Under the pieces are notes generated by a model. That model saw nothing but the letters and a program-made list of their open reading frames with translations. It ran no database searches and had not been told where the DNA came from. Shown here piece by piece: positions 34,770 through 47,683 of a DNA stretch of 64,000 nucleotides. Positions within the stretch are counted from its first letter, which is position 1. Each line of letters opens with the position of its first letter. The stretch comes from Chaenocephalus aceratus. Lineage: Eukaryota; Chordata; Actinopteri; Perciformes; Channichthyidae. A program made the translations under genes and the position numbers. The stretch lies in NCBI GenBank assembly GCA_023974075.1, contig CM043807.1, positions 5,706,513-5,770,512 on the forward strand, read 5' to 3'.

Positions 34770-35126
34770 TTATAGCCTCGGCAGGCTCTGTGATCGCACT
34801 TCTCCACTCTGGTCTACGCGCGCCTGGTCCTCACCTCCAGATGAGTGACGTATCGGGCCTCCCTCATGTATTTGTCCGGTTGCCGTTGGCTCCCCTCCAC
34901 GTAGCAAGTCCTTGTCGTCCTCTCCATCTCCTCCAACAGATAATGTCCCTCCTGTCTGTTTTTCCTCTCCCGCTACTCTATCGCTATCAGAACCAGACGG
35001 CCTACTTGGCTCCGAGGCCCCGCGGCCGGCCCCGCGGCCGGCACCGCTACTGCTCGGTACAGAACTCGTCTGTCCTTCCTCCTCATCCTGGCCTACAGGT
35101 TTAAAATAACCTGTAAGCTTCGACAT
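34770..35126 (-). pseudogene. hAT TTF-type transposase N-terminal exon remnant
   Basis: Minus-strand frame beginning MSKLTGYFKPVGQDEEE, resembling the short hydrophobic start of TTF-type hAT transposases, then Gly/Ser-rich low-complexity sequence. CAGGCCCTGGGGCTGATGAG near 34711 on the plus strand is a hAT-like 3' flank. No further domains seen. Confidence 0.45.
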
Positions 35127-35549
35127 GTTTTGTAATAGCTGCTTGTCTCGAAACTACTTTTCCCTCAACAATTTCCTTTTCCGAGCGCCACTCTCAAACT
35201 TTTTCTTCTCCGATATTTTCTCCTAAACAACCTTCATCCGTCACTCAATCACTCACAATTTGAATAAGTCACATGTGAAACATATTCTCATTCTGATTGG
35301 CTGTTAAGTGGTGCCCACTGACTGTTTCGGAGTCATCTCTGGAATCCATCGATCTGATTGATTAGCGGGCAAATGATCAAAATAGTATGGAGGGAAGATA
35401 TTTTCGTTTGGATTACTGGTCTGGGGGAAGCCCGCGAGTGTGTGTGTGTGTGTGTATACGTGTGTGTGTTTGTGTATTTTTGCGTTTGTGTGTATTGTGT
35501 TTGTTTCCCGGGGAAAACGCTCACGAGAAACACTGGCTGTTGTTATGCC

Positions 35550-35910
35550 TGCTGTGACGTGAAGTTACTCTGTTCGGTAGCCCCCAGGCTCTGGAACGAC
35601 CTGCCCCCTCATGTTAAATTGTCGCCCACTCTTGAAGCTTTTAAGTCCCGCCTAAAAACCCACCTATTTTCCCTCGCTTACCAGTCAGTCTGAGCTGAGC
35701 TATGTCATACCTATTTGTATGCTTTCACTGTCTGTCCATGGCCTTTATGTGCCTTGTTTTTATTCTTATGTGTGCTTTTTTTTTTTTTTATCTATTCGTG
35801 TAATATTATATTTTATTATAATGTTATGTTCATTGTGAAGCACTTTGGCAAACCCTCTGTTTTTAAACTGTGCTATACAAATAAAGTGGATTGGATTGGA
35901 TTGGATTGTT
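35550..35910 (+). mobile_element. LINE 3' end fragment
   Basis: One frame reads LCSVAPRLWNDLPPHVK and FKSRLKTHLFSLAY, the LINE ORF2 C-terminus. It is followed by a 3' UTR ending GAAGCACTTTGGCAAACC, ATACAAATAAA and a repeated TGGAT tail. L2-like. Confidence 0.8.
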
Positions 35911-36494
35911 CTCCGCTTGTAATCATGCCGTTACAAGGTTCAAAGTTGTATTTATCATCTGAATTTGCCGAAACAAGTTTAATATTCTAAAAGCCAAGAC
36001 TTTGTTTAATTGAGCTGGACACAGGCCGTGGGGGGACACCCGAGACCGGGCAATGTTCCCGGTAGAAACCGGGTGAAATAGCCAAAAAAATAATAAAACC
36101 GGGGAAAAGTGAAAAAAAGTGTCCGAAAATAGGCACTCGTGAGGCGGACAGAGTCCCCTGTCAACTCCCGTTACATTCCTCCATGGTGTCATTTGAGCGA
36201 AAAACTTTTACGAGAACCAGGCTGGGGGGGTCAAAAGGGCTTGACCAAGGCCGACCCAAAGTGCACGGTGGTCGGACTCATCACCTCCGTGATGAGTCTC
36301 CATTGTGATTTGAAAACTTCCATCAAACGAGTCCTTCGGTAGGCGGGAAAAAAACGCATCAGAATTGTCACTTCCTGTACTGACAGTGGAGGTGTCCTGA
36401 GAGTGGAGGTCTGCACCGGAACTGTCCTGAGAGTGGAGGTCTGCAGGCAGGCTCCCATGCCTATTTCTGCCCTACGCTCCAAAAGGGGAGGGGC

Positions 36495-36710
36495 CTGAAA
36501 GGACAGCTAAATGCACAGCAGTCCATTTTCACCAGGCCCAACAACAAGAGCAAAGCTGCTACCATAGCATCTTATCGTGTCAGTCGCGTTCTTGCGAAAC
36601 ACATGAAGTCTTTCAAAGACGGCGAAGTTGTGAAAGAAGCATTCCTGGAGGCTGCTGACGCGCTTTTTGGGGACAGTAAAAATAACAGAAGCATTTCAAC
36701 AAGTTTTTGA
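36495..36710 (+). pseudogene. hAT transposase, block after BED finger
   Basis: Reads LKGQLNAQQSIFTRPN, then KAATIASYRVSRVLAKHMK, FKDGEVVKEAFLEAADALF and a stop after SISTSF. These are consecutive motifs of GTF2IRD2/ZBED5-like hAT transposases and continue directly from the block at 34271-34461. The catalytic domain is missing; LINE tail sequence follows. Confidence 0.8.
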
Positions 36711-36899
36711 TATAATAAAAACTCAAGTTAGATACCGTTATTAATCAACTGTAAGTTTTAGTTTGTTGGAACTTATTTATTATAATTATTGTACAAAATG
36801 GTATAAGAATGCAAACATTAAGATATGTTCTGTTTAAATTGATTATAGTCTATTATCAATTCAGGTTAAGAAACTACTAAAATGCAACAAAAAAAGGGT

Positions 36900-37165
36900 T
36901 TGATTCTATTAATTTTGTCTTTTTTTTCTCCCATTTTTTCCCCTTAAACTGTGGGTTTTCTCTGGAAGTTTTCCTTGTACGATGTGAGGGTCTAAGGATA
37001 GAGGGTGTCATTTTTATCATACTGATATTCTGAACAATCTGTGCTGTTGTATTTGCTGTAAAGTGTCTCTCCTGTAGGCTATTTTTATTATATGTACAGC
37101 ACTTTGGCTCGACCAAAAATCGTTTATAAATGTGCTATATAAATAAAACTTGATTTGATTTTTAT
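36900..37165 (+). mobile_element. L2-like LINE 3' UTR
   Basis: GGAAGTTTTCCTTGTACGAT, GAGGGTCTAAGGATAGAGGG, GTACAGCACTTTGGCTC and TGCTATATAAATAAAACTTG form a typical fish L2 3' end, inserted in the hAT. Confidence 0.75.
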
Positions 37166-37674
37166 TGCACTTTGGCAGCAGATTCCTGTGTAGCTTCAGA
37201 TCTGAGTTGTCTTATTAGTAAGCCTAATTTATACTTTTGTAGCAACACTATTTTTATATAATGGCAAAGAAAGTGTTCAGAGTATTTTCTTTTTTTCCTG
37301 TGTCATATGTGGCAGCACTGTTCAATGTTTCTTGAAAACATTACCACTGTAGTATGTGATGTGTGAATAAACTCCAACTCTGGTTTAGTGTACAATACTT
37401 GTATGCGTGTAGATTAGAATTAATGGTACAAAGGTCAGTTTTATACAAGAAGTGTGTATTTACCTGGTAGTAGGCTGTCAGTAATGGCTACGCCTCTCTA
37501 TTTGGACTGGTAGATCTCGGCAGACTGGCAACTTTAAAAGTAGCTCTCGGTTCAAAAAAGGTTGGGCACCCCTGATTTAGGTTGTCCCAATGTGGTTCCT
37601 TATAAACTGATGATCCATATTTACAAATACATCACCCCAGTGATATGAAGTCTGCCCTGTTTACACTGTGATCA

Positions 37675-37747
37675 GCCCGGCTAGCTCAGTCGGTAGAGCA
37701 TGAGACTCTTAATCTCAGGGTCGTGGGTTCGAGCCCCACGTTGGGCT
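37675..37747 (+). tRNA. tRNA-Lys(CTT), intact
   Basis: Full 73-nt cloverleaf: acceptor GCCCGGC, D arm AGCTCAGTCGGTAGAGC, anticodon arm TGAGACTCTTAATCTCA with anticodon CTT, T arm GTGGGTTCGAGCCCCAC, and 3' TTGGGC plus T. A-box (TAGCTCAGTCGG) and B-box (GGTTCGAGCCC) promoter elements are complete. A TTTT terminator lies about 7 bases past the 3' end. The discriminator base is T. It decodes AAG. It is the Lys member of a Leu-Lys pair whose Leu half at 33901 is broken and separated from it by a 3.6-kb hAT. Confidence 0.97.
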
Positions 37748-37941
37748 CTCATATTTTCGATCGAGGGAATCTCAGTGTTTATACGATCCTATATGTAGGT
37801 AATATCTCTACAGGACATGACCCATAATTAAAAAAACAAGACTCTGAATCGTGAGAAGGGCATTGTTGGTTATACATGTAACAGGAACAACGTAAATGTG
37901 TTTTTGTTTATTTTACAAGGCTTTGCTCAAAGTGCAGTACA

Positions 37942-38015
37942 TAAGATAAGATAAGATGAAATGGATCTTTATTAATCCCCGTGGGGAGATTCAGTTGTGC
38001 AAGTAGCAACAGGGC
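37942..38015. repeat. AAGATAAGATAAGAT...TTATTAATCCCC retroposon tail-like repeat
   Basis: Third copy of the motif at 5241 and 12138. Confidence 0.6.
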
Positions 38016-38338
38016 AATGAACTGAACCTTATAATGTTTACTTCTGGCTGAATGATGGTGAAATATTTACAACCTAACCTCACTGAAAACACTGAGCCTG
38101 GTATCTGTTAAGGCCAGAACAGGTAACTTGGAGGTGGAAAAAAACTACCTCAACAATGTAGTGATATATATTCCTGCATTTACTCCATCCATTTCTTCAA
38201 CCGAAAAATACAAATGAGGTGTAAAGACAGAGAGAGAGACGGAAGGAGAAAAAGAGCGGGAGGAGAAAAGGCTTATTGCGAGCACATGCTAAATAATATT
38301 CTAGCCCCCATCTGTGTTTTCATATATGGACTACTGTT

Positions 38339-38453
<115 letters not shown>

Positions 38454-38812
38454 TAGACAGCCTTCCTACCCGATGCAGGTGTGCTGTTGATAGTTTTATC
38501 AGCGCTGGATCGGGGTTACTGAGAGGAGTAGGAGAGGAAAAGGGAGAGAAAGCCAGCTTCTGTAATGATTTTTGTGTTTATATGGGCTTTTCCATTCATT
38601 TCCCCTATACCACGGAGCAGAGCCAGAAGACTGAATGCATGCTCTCCATATTATGTTACCACGTCAAATGTTCCTCCCAGTAGTTCTCCCTACCTTCCCT
38701 CTGCCTTGCGTGGTGATGTTTGTGCAAAGCTTGGGAAAAAAACCTGCTAAATAATTTGCACAACTAGATTTAGATCGCAGAGCATGTGTAGTCAGATCTC
38801 CGCAGAGCTGGA
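38454..38812. other. No gene recognised
   Basis: Mixed-composition DNA between the TG array and the next repeat. Confidence 0.4.
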
Positions 38813-39622
38813 TAAAGTACTCAGATCCTGTACCTAAGTAAAAGTAGAAATACTAGAGCCTTATAATACTCAATTAAGTAAAAGAACAAGAGTATTTTCA
38901 TCAAAATGTAATTAAAGTACAAACAGTTAAAGTACTCATTCTGCACTATGATCCATTTCAGTCAAATTAAGTACAAACCAGCCAAATGTACTTGAATGTT
39001 AAACTAAATGTATGCAGAATGGCTCTTTCAAAGTTTAAAAAATCATAATAATATTATATTTATCATTATATTTATTTTTATGACTTGTACATTTTAATCT
39101 TTGTCAATGAGGACAATACTAATAATTAATACTAGTTGAGCATTACATTTTTATATTTGTATGTGTTTTTTATTTATTTATTTTTTATATGTTTCTAGTT
39201 ATTGTGCTTTTTATTATTTTTTTAATTATTGTTTTTATTATCGTACTCCCATTGGGTTATTCACTATTGTAGTTACTGCCTGCCCTGTACAGCACTTTGG
39301 TCAGCCGAAGGTTGTTTTAAATGTGCTATATAAATAAATAAAGATTGAGATTGAGATTGAATGAGGAGCCAATTTTAGGGACATTGTAAATGACATGATT
39401 GATAAGCAGTGCAGTATTGCATCATATAGGCCTATCATGGGGTTTATATATAAAAAGTAACTATGAGTGTTAAACAAATGTAGTGGTGTAAAAGAGTACA
39501 ATATTGACACTGAGATGAAGCATAAAATGGAAATACACAAGTAAAGTTAAAATGATGTCAAAATAATACCTATTGTAAGTACTGTAATTGAGTAAATGGA
39601 CTTAGTTACATTTCACCACTGC
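38813..39622. mobile_element. Teleost AAGTACTC-type MITE split by a LINE tail
   Basis: Left part TAAAGTACTCAGATCCTGTA, TTAAAGTACTCATTCTGCAC and right part ending GTAATTGAGTAAATGGAC, TTCACCACTGC are the two ends of a common fish repeat. Between them, about 39150-39362 is an L2-like 3' UTR (GTACAGCACTTTGGTCAGCC ... ATAAATAAATAAAGATTGAG) on the plus strand. Confidence 0.6.
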
Positions 39623-39987
39623 ACGTTTGTCAACCTTGGAGCCTGACTTGACAACACAATGTAAATAACTTTAGTCGTGTGAAATGCTCTTCAAAGGTTA
39701 CAATTGTAGAACCCTTTATGTTGTAAATCCTATTTTTAATTGTGGCTATTTCTTATTGCCAATATGGTGTTGGAATAGTGGATATAATGCAGATACAAAT
39801 CAGTGGGGAGCCTTTAACACACAGCGCTCAGTAACTCTCCTCTGGTGGGATGCTGTGTGTCATGTGGCTGTTTGGTACCAGCCTGCTGGATTTATAAAAA
39901 GGGTTCAGGCTCTATAAGGTGTCCAATAAACCACTTTTACTATTAGTGTAGGACACTGCTCGCACACAGCTGTTGACCACTACCACT
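39623..39987. other. No gene recognised
   Basis: Nothing beyond ordinary AT-rich DNA. Confidence 0.4.
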
Positions 39988-40015
39988 GACCACACACACA
40001 CACACACACACACGA

Positions 40016-40073
<58 letters not shown>
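39988..40073. repeat. (CA)n microsatellite with one GAC break
   Basis: Two CA blocks separated by ACGACC near 40013. Confidence 0.95.
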
Positions 40074-40077
<4 letters not shown>

Positions 40078-40464
40078 TCATGAGGAACAGGGAGGCTCAC
40101 ATACTTCCTGGTCAGACACAACACACACAAACTTATCTCGTGCCCTCATTGGTCATGTGCGCGTCCGTGTGTGTTGGAGGAGGGGCTCTGTAATGGTGCG
40201 TTCACACCGGACGCGATGCGATGTTTGGGGGCGGCGCGATTACATGTAAAGTCAATGCAGAGACGCGGACAGACGCAAATTCGCTCCGACGGCGAGCATG
40301 AAGCGGTGGACGCGGCGCGAATCACGCGATTGAGGTGAGGTGATTGAACGGTGCCGCGTCAAACGCGAGAGTTACATTTTTTCAACTCGAGCGTCAAATT
40401 CACGTGACGCGTTCTCGCGGAAGCCAATCAGCGGTGAGGATCTCAGCCTGCCGTCACTGACGAT

Positions 40465-41340
40465 TAGGGATGTCCCGATTTTGACAATCTGCCGATACCG
40501 ATTTTTCCCGATCCGATCTTTATGCAATGCATTAAGAGGAAAAAAAGGAAAAAAGCATTCAAGTTGTCCCTTAAGGTTATTTTTTTTATTTAAATGACAG
40601 TACCCAACTATCCATTCTATCCAACATGGATATAGCTTCTTTTTTCACGGCAGCATTGGATCAGTTCAGTTGTGCAGCATTGGATCAAAACAAAATAAAG
40701 CTTATCAGTGGTCCACCACAAAATAACCATGTAAACAAATTGAGTGCAGATAGTGCAGTAACAAAACAAAAATAACTCTACTGGAAAGAGGTAGCTTGAC
40801 TTGCTTCACAAGTTCACATTCAGTCACAAATAATAAAATAAAATAAAAATGTGGCTTTGTGCAGAATTCTAGCCTTAAGACTAACTAGTCTAGTAATAAT
40901 GCAATGAACAACAGCAGCTTAACATGAATAAACAAAGTATTATATTTCCATCTTACTGGAGTAACACAATTCAATAGTAATCAGCAGCAAACCACTTCAA
41001 CACGTGTGTTTCGGTGTATTCACGGCATTAATTTTGTTATTCTACACAGTATTGTTGTTTTATAGTTATTTGTTAACGTAACCCAATTTGTGTTCTTTGA
41101 AATTGAAAAGGATATCGCATTGTGTTTGTTACTTTCGTTGCAGTTGTATATGTCTTAAGTGTCATTTGGCTTGGCTTCCTATTTATGGACATGCTTTTAT
41201 TCTGAAGGAGAGGTAGCGCTGTTGACAGGAAGTTGTTGTTGCTTTGGAAACAACGTGATGGAGATTAAGTGTTAGCACCCCTCGAAGAGGCACAAGCTCT
41301 TACGTTGATATTGGAGATTTCAATAAATTCTTGTTTGAAT
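40465..41340. mobile_element. hAT-like fragment inside the Harbinger element
   Basis: Starts TAGGGATGTCCCGATT, then CCGATACCGATTTTTCCCGA, as in a well-known fish hAT terminus. The opposite end is not visible, so the right limit is a guess. Confidence 0.4.
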
Positions 41341-41390
41341 GATGCGAGTATACACAGCTGGCAGCCGCGGTGAAACTCAAGCGTTTAGAG

Positions 41391-41748
41391 CAGTGTTTCT
41401 CAAACTTTTTCATACCAAGGACCACTTAACCAATAAAAAAACACTCGCGGACCACCTAACTCCACAAATATCCCAAAACACATCGTTTTTCTAGAACAGA
41501 TTATAAATCGCCTGAAAATGGTACGAACAGGTGGCAACATGTGTGACGACGGTGTTGCCCTGGGCTATATCATGCAATAGAAAGTTAAACTTAAGCTCAC
41601 TCCATTGCGGAGATATTCCCGCGAGAGTGCGGAAAACTTAAATGTATTTATTTATTTCAAATGTGAAATTTTACCAATATATTCACGGACCACTATGGGG
41701 CGCTCACGGACCACCAGTGGTCCGCGGACCACACTTTGAGAAGCACTG
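41391..41748. mobile_element. 358-bp hAT MITE with perfect TSD
   Basis: Ends CAGTGTTTCTCAAA and (reverse complement) CAGTGCTTCTCAAA; GTTTAGAG at 41383-41390 and 41749-41756. Subterminal GGACCAC words face each other. Confidence 0.95.
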
Positions 41749-41939
41749 GTTTAGAGCGATGCGATAGGAGCGATTAGAGCGAAGCGAATATTCGCATCAC
41801 GTCCGGTGTGAATGCACCATAAGGAAGTCTGAAGGAAGGGGCAGATTTTTTTCGGTTGTGTACTTTCAAATTCTAGCGCACTCGAGCTGGTTTCTCCATT
41901 CTTACCTACCCCTTTAAGTACTATTTTTATGTTCTATAG

Positions 41940-42046
41940 TTGTTGTTGTTGTTGTTGTGCACGTAAATGGTCTTTAAAAGGCTAAAATCCCTGTGTTCCC
42001 TCCAGGGGGAGTTTCTCTCCAACACCGCCCCCCCCCCCCCCCCCCT
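41940..42046. repeat. Short (TTG)n and a poly-C run
   Basis: TTGTTGTTGTTG near 41940 and about 18 C near 42029-42046. Confidence 0.8.
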
Positions 42047-42139
42047 CATGCCTGAAATGCCTCCATTGGACACCTTCGTTTTCTTCAGTAATATAGTGAC
42101 ACACTATGTATCAGTCACACTTCTATTGGCTAGCTCTTC

Positions 42140-42325
42140 AACACATTGTACATGATACGGGAAGGGGCGGACAATCTTTAAGCGATGGATCAATCATAAC
42201 AGAGCCGGCCAGCTAACCAATCAGAGCAGACTGGGCTCTGGTTTCAGACAGAGGGTGAAAAGAGGTGCTGCAGCACAGGCAGTAGGAGAACAATAAATAG
42301 CTTTTGAACATTAAAGTAGAAGTAG
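42140..42325 (+). repeat. Interspersed repeat, copy 3 of 3
   Basis: Same family as 19540-19728: CAGCTAACCAATCAGAGCAG, GGTGCTGCAGCACAGGCAGT. Confidence 0.7.
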
Positions 42326-42970
42326 TAAATACACTAACTACAAATATGAACATGAAAATGAACATAATATGTCCTCTTCAACATACTATGATATAATTCA
42401 GAGCAAAGCACCAAATACTCACAGTGGGGAAGGTGGAACAAACTATTATCTGTAGAAAATTCACTTTCTTTGTCAATTCAGCGCCATCATCCTACCTAGA
42501 CACTAAACTGATTAAACAGATGCAAACATAAGACACAAACACACACACACACCCCAGGAGATGAGGGGTTAAGCCGGCTGCTGTCATACACTGTCCTCAG
42601 AGGAATTCCCAGGATTCAAATCAACCAATCAGAGCCCAGCGTTTTATAATACTGGCTCTTCAGCTGAAGAGGCCATCATCTTCACATGGACCACCGTCTG
42701 TGTGTGTGTCCAAGTTAGTCATTATGCTCCCAGTGGGCTTCGATACACACATGTTACACTCTCCTGTAACACACACTATTTTTGGAAATACTTAGATGTC
42801 AACTTAAATAATAGAAAATTATAATATAATAGTAACTTTCAATTTCATTGTGTCTGAACATAGGGAACACACACACACAGACTTTACAATACCCTCTTGA
42901 ATGACCTTGAAGATCCATCGATGCTTGCTGACATCCCATCTTCTCTTATATGGAGCGTGGAGACATAACA
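42326..42970. other. No gene recognised
   Basis: AT-rich with short CA runs near 42538. Confidence 0.4.
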
Positions 42971-42974
42971 AGCA

Positions 42975-42975
<1 letters not shown>

Positions 42976-43036
<61 letters not shown>
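42976..43036. repeat. (CA)n microsatellite
   Basis: About 30 uninterrupted CA units. Confidence 0.95.
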
Positions 43037-43037
<1 letters not shown>

Positions 43038-43570
43038 TCACTCCCAATCCCTAATTACCAATCTCAAGGGAAAAGACACTAAAGCAGCACTTCATAGTTT
43101 GGTTAAAGAAAAGGTATTTTTCAACAGTTAAAGGACTATTTATCTGTTTAAAATAACTTTTCAAATACCACATAATAAGTTTATCTAACAGGTTTTAAAG
43201 AGCAATGTACGCCCCAAATCATTGAAGTGAAAATATCCAGTCACAAGCGTTTCATGCTCACACACAATTTCAAACCACATCAACGCAATGTGAGATTCTG
43301 ACAAACATCCGGAACATCAAATTAAACATGATACAGGGCTGACAGAAAGTAAGGAAAGACCGGAAGAGTGAACAAAGCGGGGCAGAAACGGAAGAGAAAA
43401 TGGATGTCATGACTGAAACAGCAGGAGGGAGGGAGAGAAAGACCAGAGGTAGACAGAGAGGGAGGACGAAGAGAGATTATCTCTCTCTAATGGCCAACAT
43501 GTTGACAGCTACACTTTTCACCACCTTTATCTACACATCTAACATTACTATCTAGCTATCTGCCCTCCCA

Positions 43571-43571
<1 letters not shown>
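43037..43571. other. No gene recognised; GA-rich part
   Basis: GA-rich 43390-43480, otherwise ordinary. Confidence 0.4.

Positions 43572-43625
<54 letters not shown>
43572..43625. repeat. (AC)n microsatellite
   Basis: About 27 AC units. Confidence 0.95.
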
Positions 43626-45668
<2,043 letters not shown>

Positions 45669-45669
45669 C

Positions 45670-46087
45670 CTGCTTTGCTCGATTGCAGTTGTTGCTCAGC
45701 TTTCCAAGAAAAGTTTCCTCTCCTACCATCCGAGGTGCTCAAGTCCGAAACGAGTGGCTCTCTGTCCGGCTGGGAGACTTTAGACAGGTCGGTGTTTCTG
45801 TTGAGAGGGAAACCCTCCAGACAGACCCCAGCAGCCTGCGGCTCACAGAGAGATACAGATGTGTCACTTCCTGGACACAATACGTTATAACTGTCCTTCA
45901 CTGATCGATCACCTTCAGAGACATGCAGCACACTGTGGCAGTGTATCGCAGCCTGCCGGCGTTTTGTGGAGCTGTCAGTGTCCCAATTTTTTTCAAATTT
46001 GTCTTGTAGAAATGTAGAAATAAAGTCAGAAATGAATGGCACGCGCTTCCCGGTGTGTACTGGCTGTGCGCGCGGGGTCTTCAGCAA
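45670..46087 (-). CDS. Putative first coding exon of a host gene, product unknown
   Basis: The minus strand opens with MLKTPRAQPVHTGKRVPFIS and stays open for 139 codons to a good donor, GCAG|GTAGGAAC, at 45670/45669. The frame continues past the donor to 45572, but the splice site is the likelier end. Codon content is balanced, and no transposon motif, membrane segment or zinc finger is seen. The stretch is Ser/Asp-rich, with FISTFLQDKFEKNW near residues 22-35 as the most structured-looking part. Upstream (46090-46330) is CpG-rich with GCGCGCGCGG, as for a vertebrate promoter or 5' UTR. I do not recognise the protein. No second exon could be found on the minus strand by eye, so a chance frame remains possible. 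Confidence 0.4.
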
Positions 46088-46335
46088 CAGGTGTCAGAAA
46101 GAAAGGGAGATCTCTTCACGTCCATCACAAGTTTCCAAATATACAAAAACGAATCAAGCACACAGGGAAAATTAGGAGGAGAAGGAGGAGGAGAAAGGGG
46201 AGGAAGAGAGCGTGCTCTCAAAGTCCTTCAGCGTCGAGAAACAAGAGCGAAAAAGTTTGAGACGGAGGGAGAGAGCGCGCGCGGAGTGAAACAAAAGAAG
46301 TTAAACTGTGTCTGCGCGTGACGCCTCTCTGCTCT
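46088..46335 (-). promoter_or_regulatory. CpG-rich leader or promoter of the putative exon
   Basis: Local rise in CpG dinucleotides (CGTCGAGAAAC, GCGCGCGCGG, CTGCGCGTGACGCC) in an otherwise CpG-poor region, plus GGAGGAGAAGGAGG purine tract. No TATA or initiator is asserted. Confidence 0.35.
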
Positions 46336-46445
46336 GATCTGGAATGTGCTCGCCGGCCCTACAGTGGGGAGAGAAAAATGTCTAACACGGAAACAGAAGC
46401 ACCGTTACCGGGAAACAGCGATAAATCGTGCGTGTAAAAAAAGGT

Positions 46446-46556
46446 TGTCAGAAGTGGGATTTGAACCCACGCCTCCATTCGGAGACCAGAAATCCCGTTT
46501 CACAGGAAGGAGTGATACCTTGAGTCTGGCGCCTTAGACCGCTCGGCCATCCTGAC
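46446..46556 (-). tRNA. tRNA-Leu(CAA) with 27-nt intron, copy B
   Basis: Full leucine tRNA on the minus strand with D loop GCGGTC, anticodon loop CTCAAG then a 27-nt intron, variable arm TCTCCGAATGGAGG, and B box GGGTTCAAATCCC. The last intron base is T where the array copies have C; the mature sequence is unchanged. A T7 run follows five bases past the 3' end as Pol III terminator. Its flanks resemble those of the array units but have diverged, so this is an older copy next to the recent expansion. Confidence 0.96.
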
Positions 46557-47035
46557 AGCTGGAGTTGAGGATTTCATTCTAGATATTTGTACAACTATAG
46601 AAAGTCATTTTAGTTATTTAACGTTTGAAACTTTCTCTTTTTCATTTTCTCTCTCCACATACATAGACAACTCACATGTTAGTGTTTCATTGCGCCTTTA
46701 ATATGTCGGACCTCTTTTTCCGCAGGCATTGCTTATCGGCAATAGATTTATTTCAGACCCTATGTTTCAGATGTATGGAGTACGGACACACGGACACACA
46801 TAGCCTATAGATAAATAAATAAATGCATGACAAATATATCAATATATACAGGATTACATTAATAAAATAATAAATACATACAGAAATGAAGTATGTGGAA
46901 ATAAATACAGGATTAAATAAATACAAGAATAAATAAATGCATATATAAATATCAAAATAATACAAACATTGAGAATAAAACCGAACGCACATTTTTATAT
47001 ATTTTGTATGTATTTCTACATTATTGTTCGCGAGA
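46557..47035 (-). repeat. Diverged partial copy of the array unit
   Basis: TCATTCTAGATATTT, TTGCTTATCGGCAATAGATT and the following ATAAATAAAT-rich tract match the array units' right flank of the tRNA but with many differences. Confidence 0.75.
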
Positions 47036-47200
47036 TTTTGAGATGAGCACCCTCCCCCCAGCATAGATTGTTGTTGCTGCGCTAACGGATATTAGAAGCT
47101 GTTTCTACAACTAAGTGAAAGGAAAGTCCTCTCCTGTCAGATAACGTCAGCTCATTGAGGTAAAAGACTCTCTCAGTGTTTAGATTTCGCTGTCTAACTT
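47036..47200. mobile_element. hAT UTR-like fragment
   Basis: CTGCGCTAACGGATATTAGAAG and GAGGTAAAAGACTCTCTCAG with GTGTTTAGAT match the interiors of the hATs at 2393-3790 and 8909-9759. Confidence 0.55.
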
Positions 47201-47670
47201 CCGCCATTTGAAATTACTCTGACTGTTTCTCTCCTCATATCTCGCCTCTGTGTGTGTGTTTGAATCTATCGTGCTGACTCGCTGACTGCACCGATTTGAT
47301 TGGCTGAATAGCGTCACCTCCTTAAAACATAAATAATAACTTTGAAAAAACTTTTTCTCTTTATGTTTTAAACATATTGTATAAAACTCCCCCACTACTT
47401 GGACTATTCTTTGCACCCCTCTAGAATAAGCCCGAATGATCTCAACCATATTGCATCAGCAACGTGCACTTGTTGTTATTACAAGATCGCAACTGGTAGT
47501 GATCGGACAATTGAGTGTTGTCCAGTTTGTGTGTTGTGGAACATACGTTTGCGTGCATGAAAATATACCACACACCCAATTACAATTGCATGTTGAATTC
47601 ACTACCCTGGAGGTTAATAAAGTTGGAACATGCTGTGGACAGCCGTTCTTCCTTGCATGTCAGTCGCCGA
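47201..47670. other. No gene recognised
   Basis: Ordinary AT-rich DNA between repeats. Confidence 0.4.
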
Positions 47671-47683
47671 CACCTTCTTACAT

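Larger units (their letters stand above)
34462..36453. mobile_element. Element with 75-bp inverted repeats splitting the hAT transposase
   Basis: Left arm (about 34466-34545) and right arm (about 36370-36453) are reverse complements and contain CAGACCTCCACTCTCAGGAC twice each, so each arm is itself a direct repeat. The interior holds other inserted sequence, including a hAT-like N-terminal frame (35126-34770, minus) and a LINE 3' end (35550-35910). Superfamily not assigned; no target duplication was resolved. Confidence 0.7.
33988..37574 (+). mobile_element. hAT-Charlie-like element between tRNA-Leu and tRNA-Lys
   Basis: Left end CAGGGGTGCCAAACC, right end (reverse complement) CAGGGGTGCCCAACC. 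Flanks CTGTAGGT (33980-33987) and ATTTAGGT (37575-37582) match at 6 of 8. It encodes transposase pieces of GTF2IRD2/ZBED5-like type (34271-34461 and 36495-36710), split by a 2-kb element with its own inverted repeats. It also carries two LINE fragments. It cannot move by itself. Confidence 0.85.
40194..41819. mobile_element. PIF/Harbinger-type element, 3-bp TSD
   Basis: Left end TGGTGCGTTCACACCGGACG and right end (reverse complement) TGGTGCATTCACACCGGACG are flanked by TAA (40191-40193 and 41820-41822). TAA fits the TWA target of PIF/Harbinger. It has no transposase. A TAGGGATGTCCCGATT hAT-type terminus at 40465 and a complete hAT at 41391 lie inside. Confidence 0.85.
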
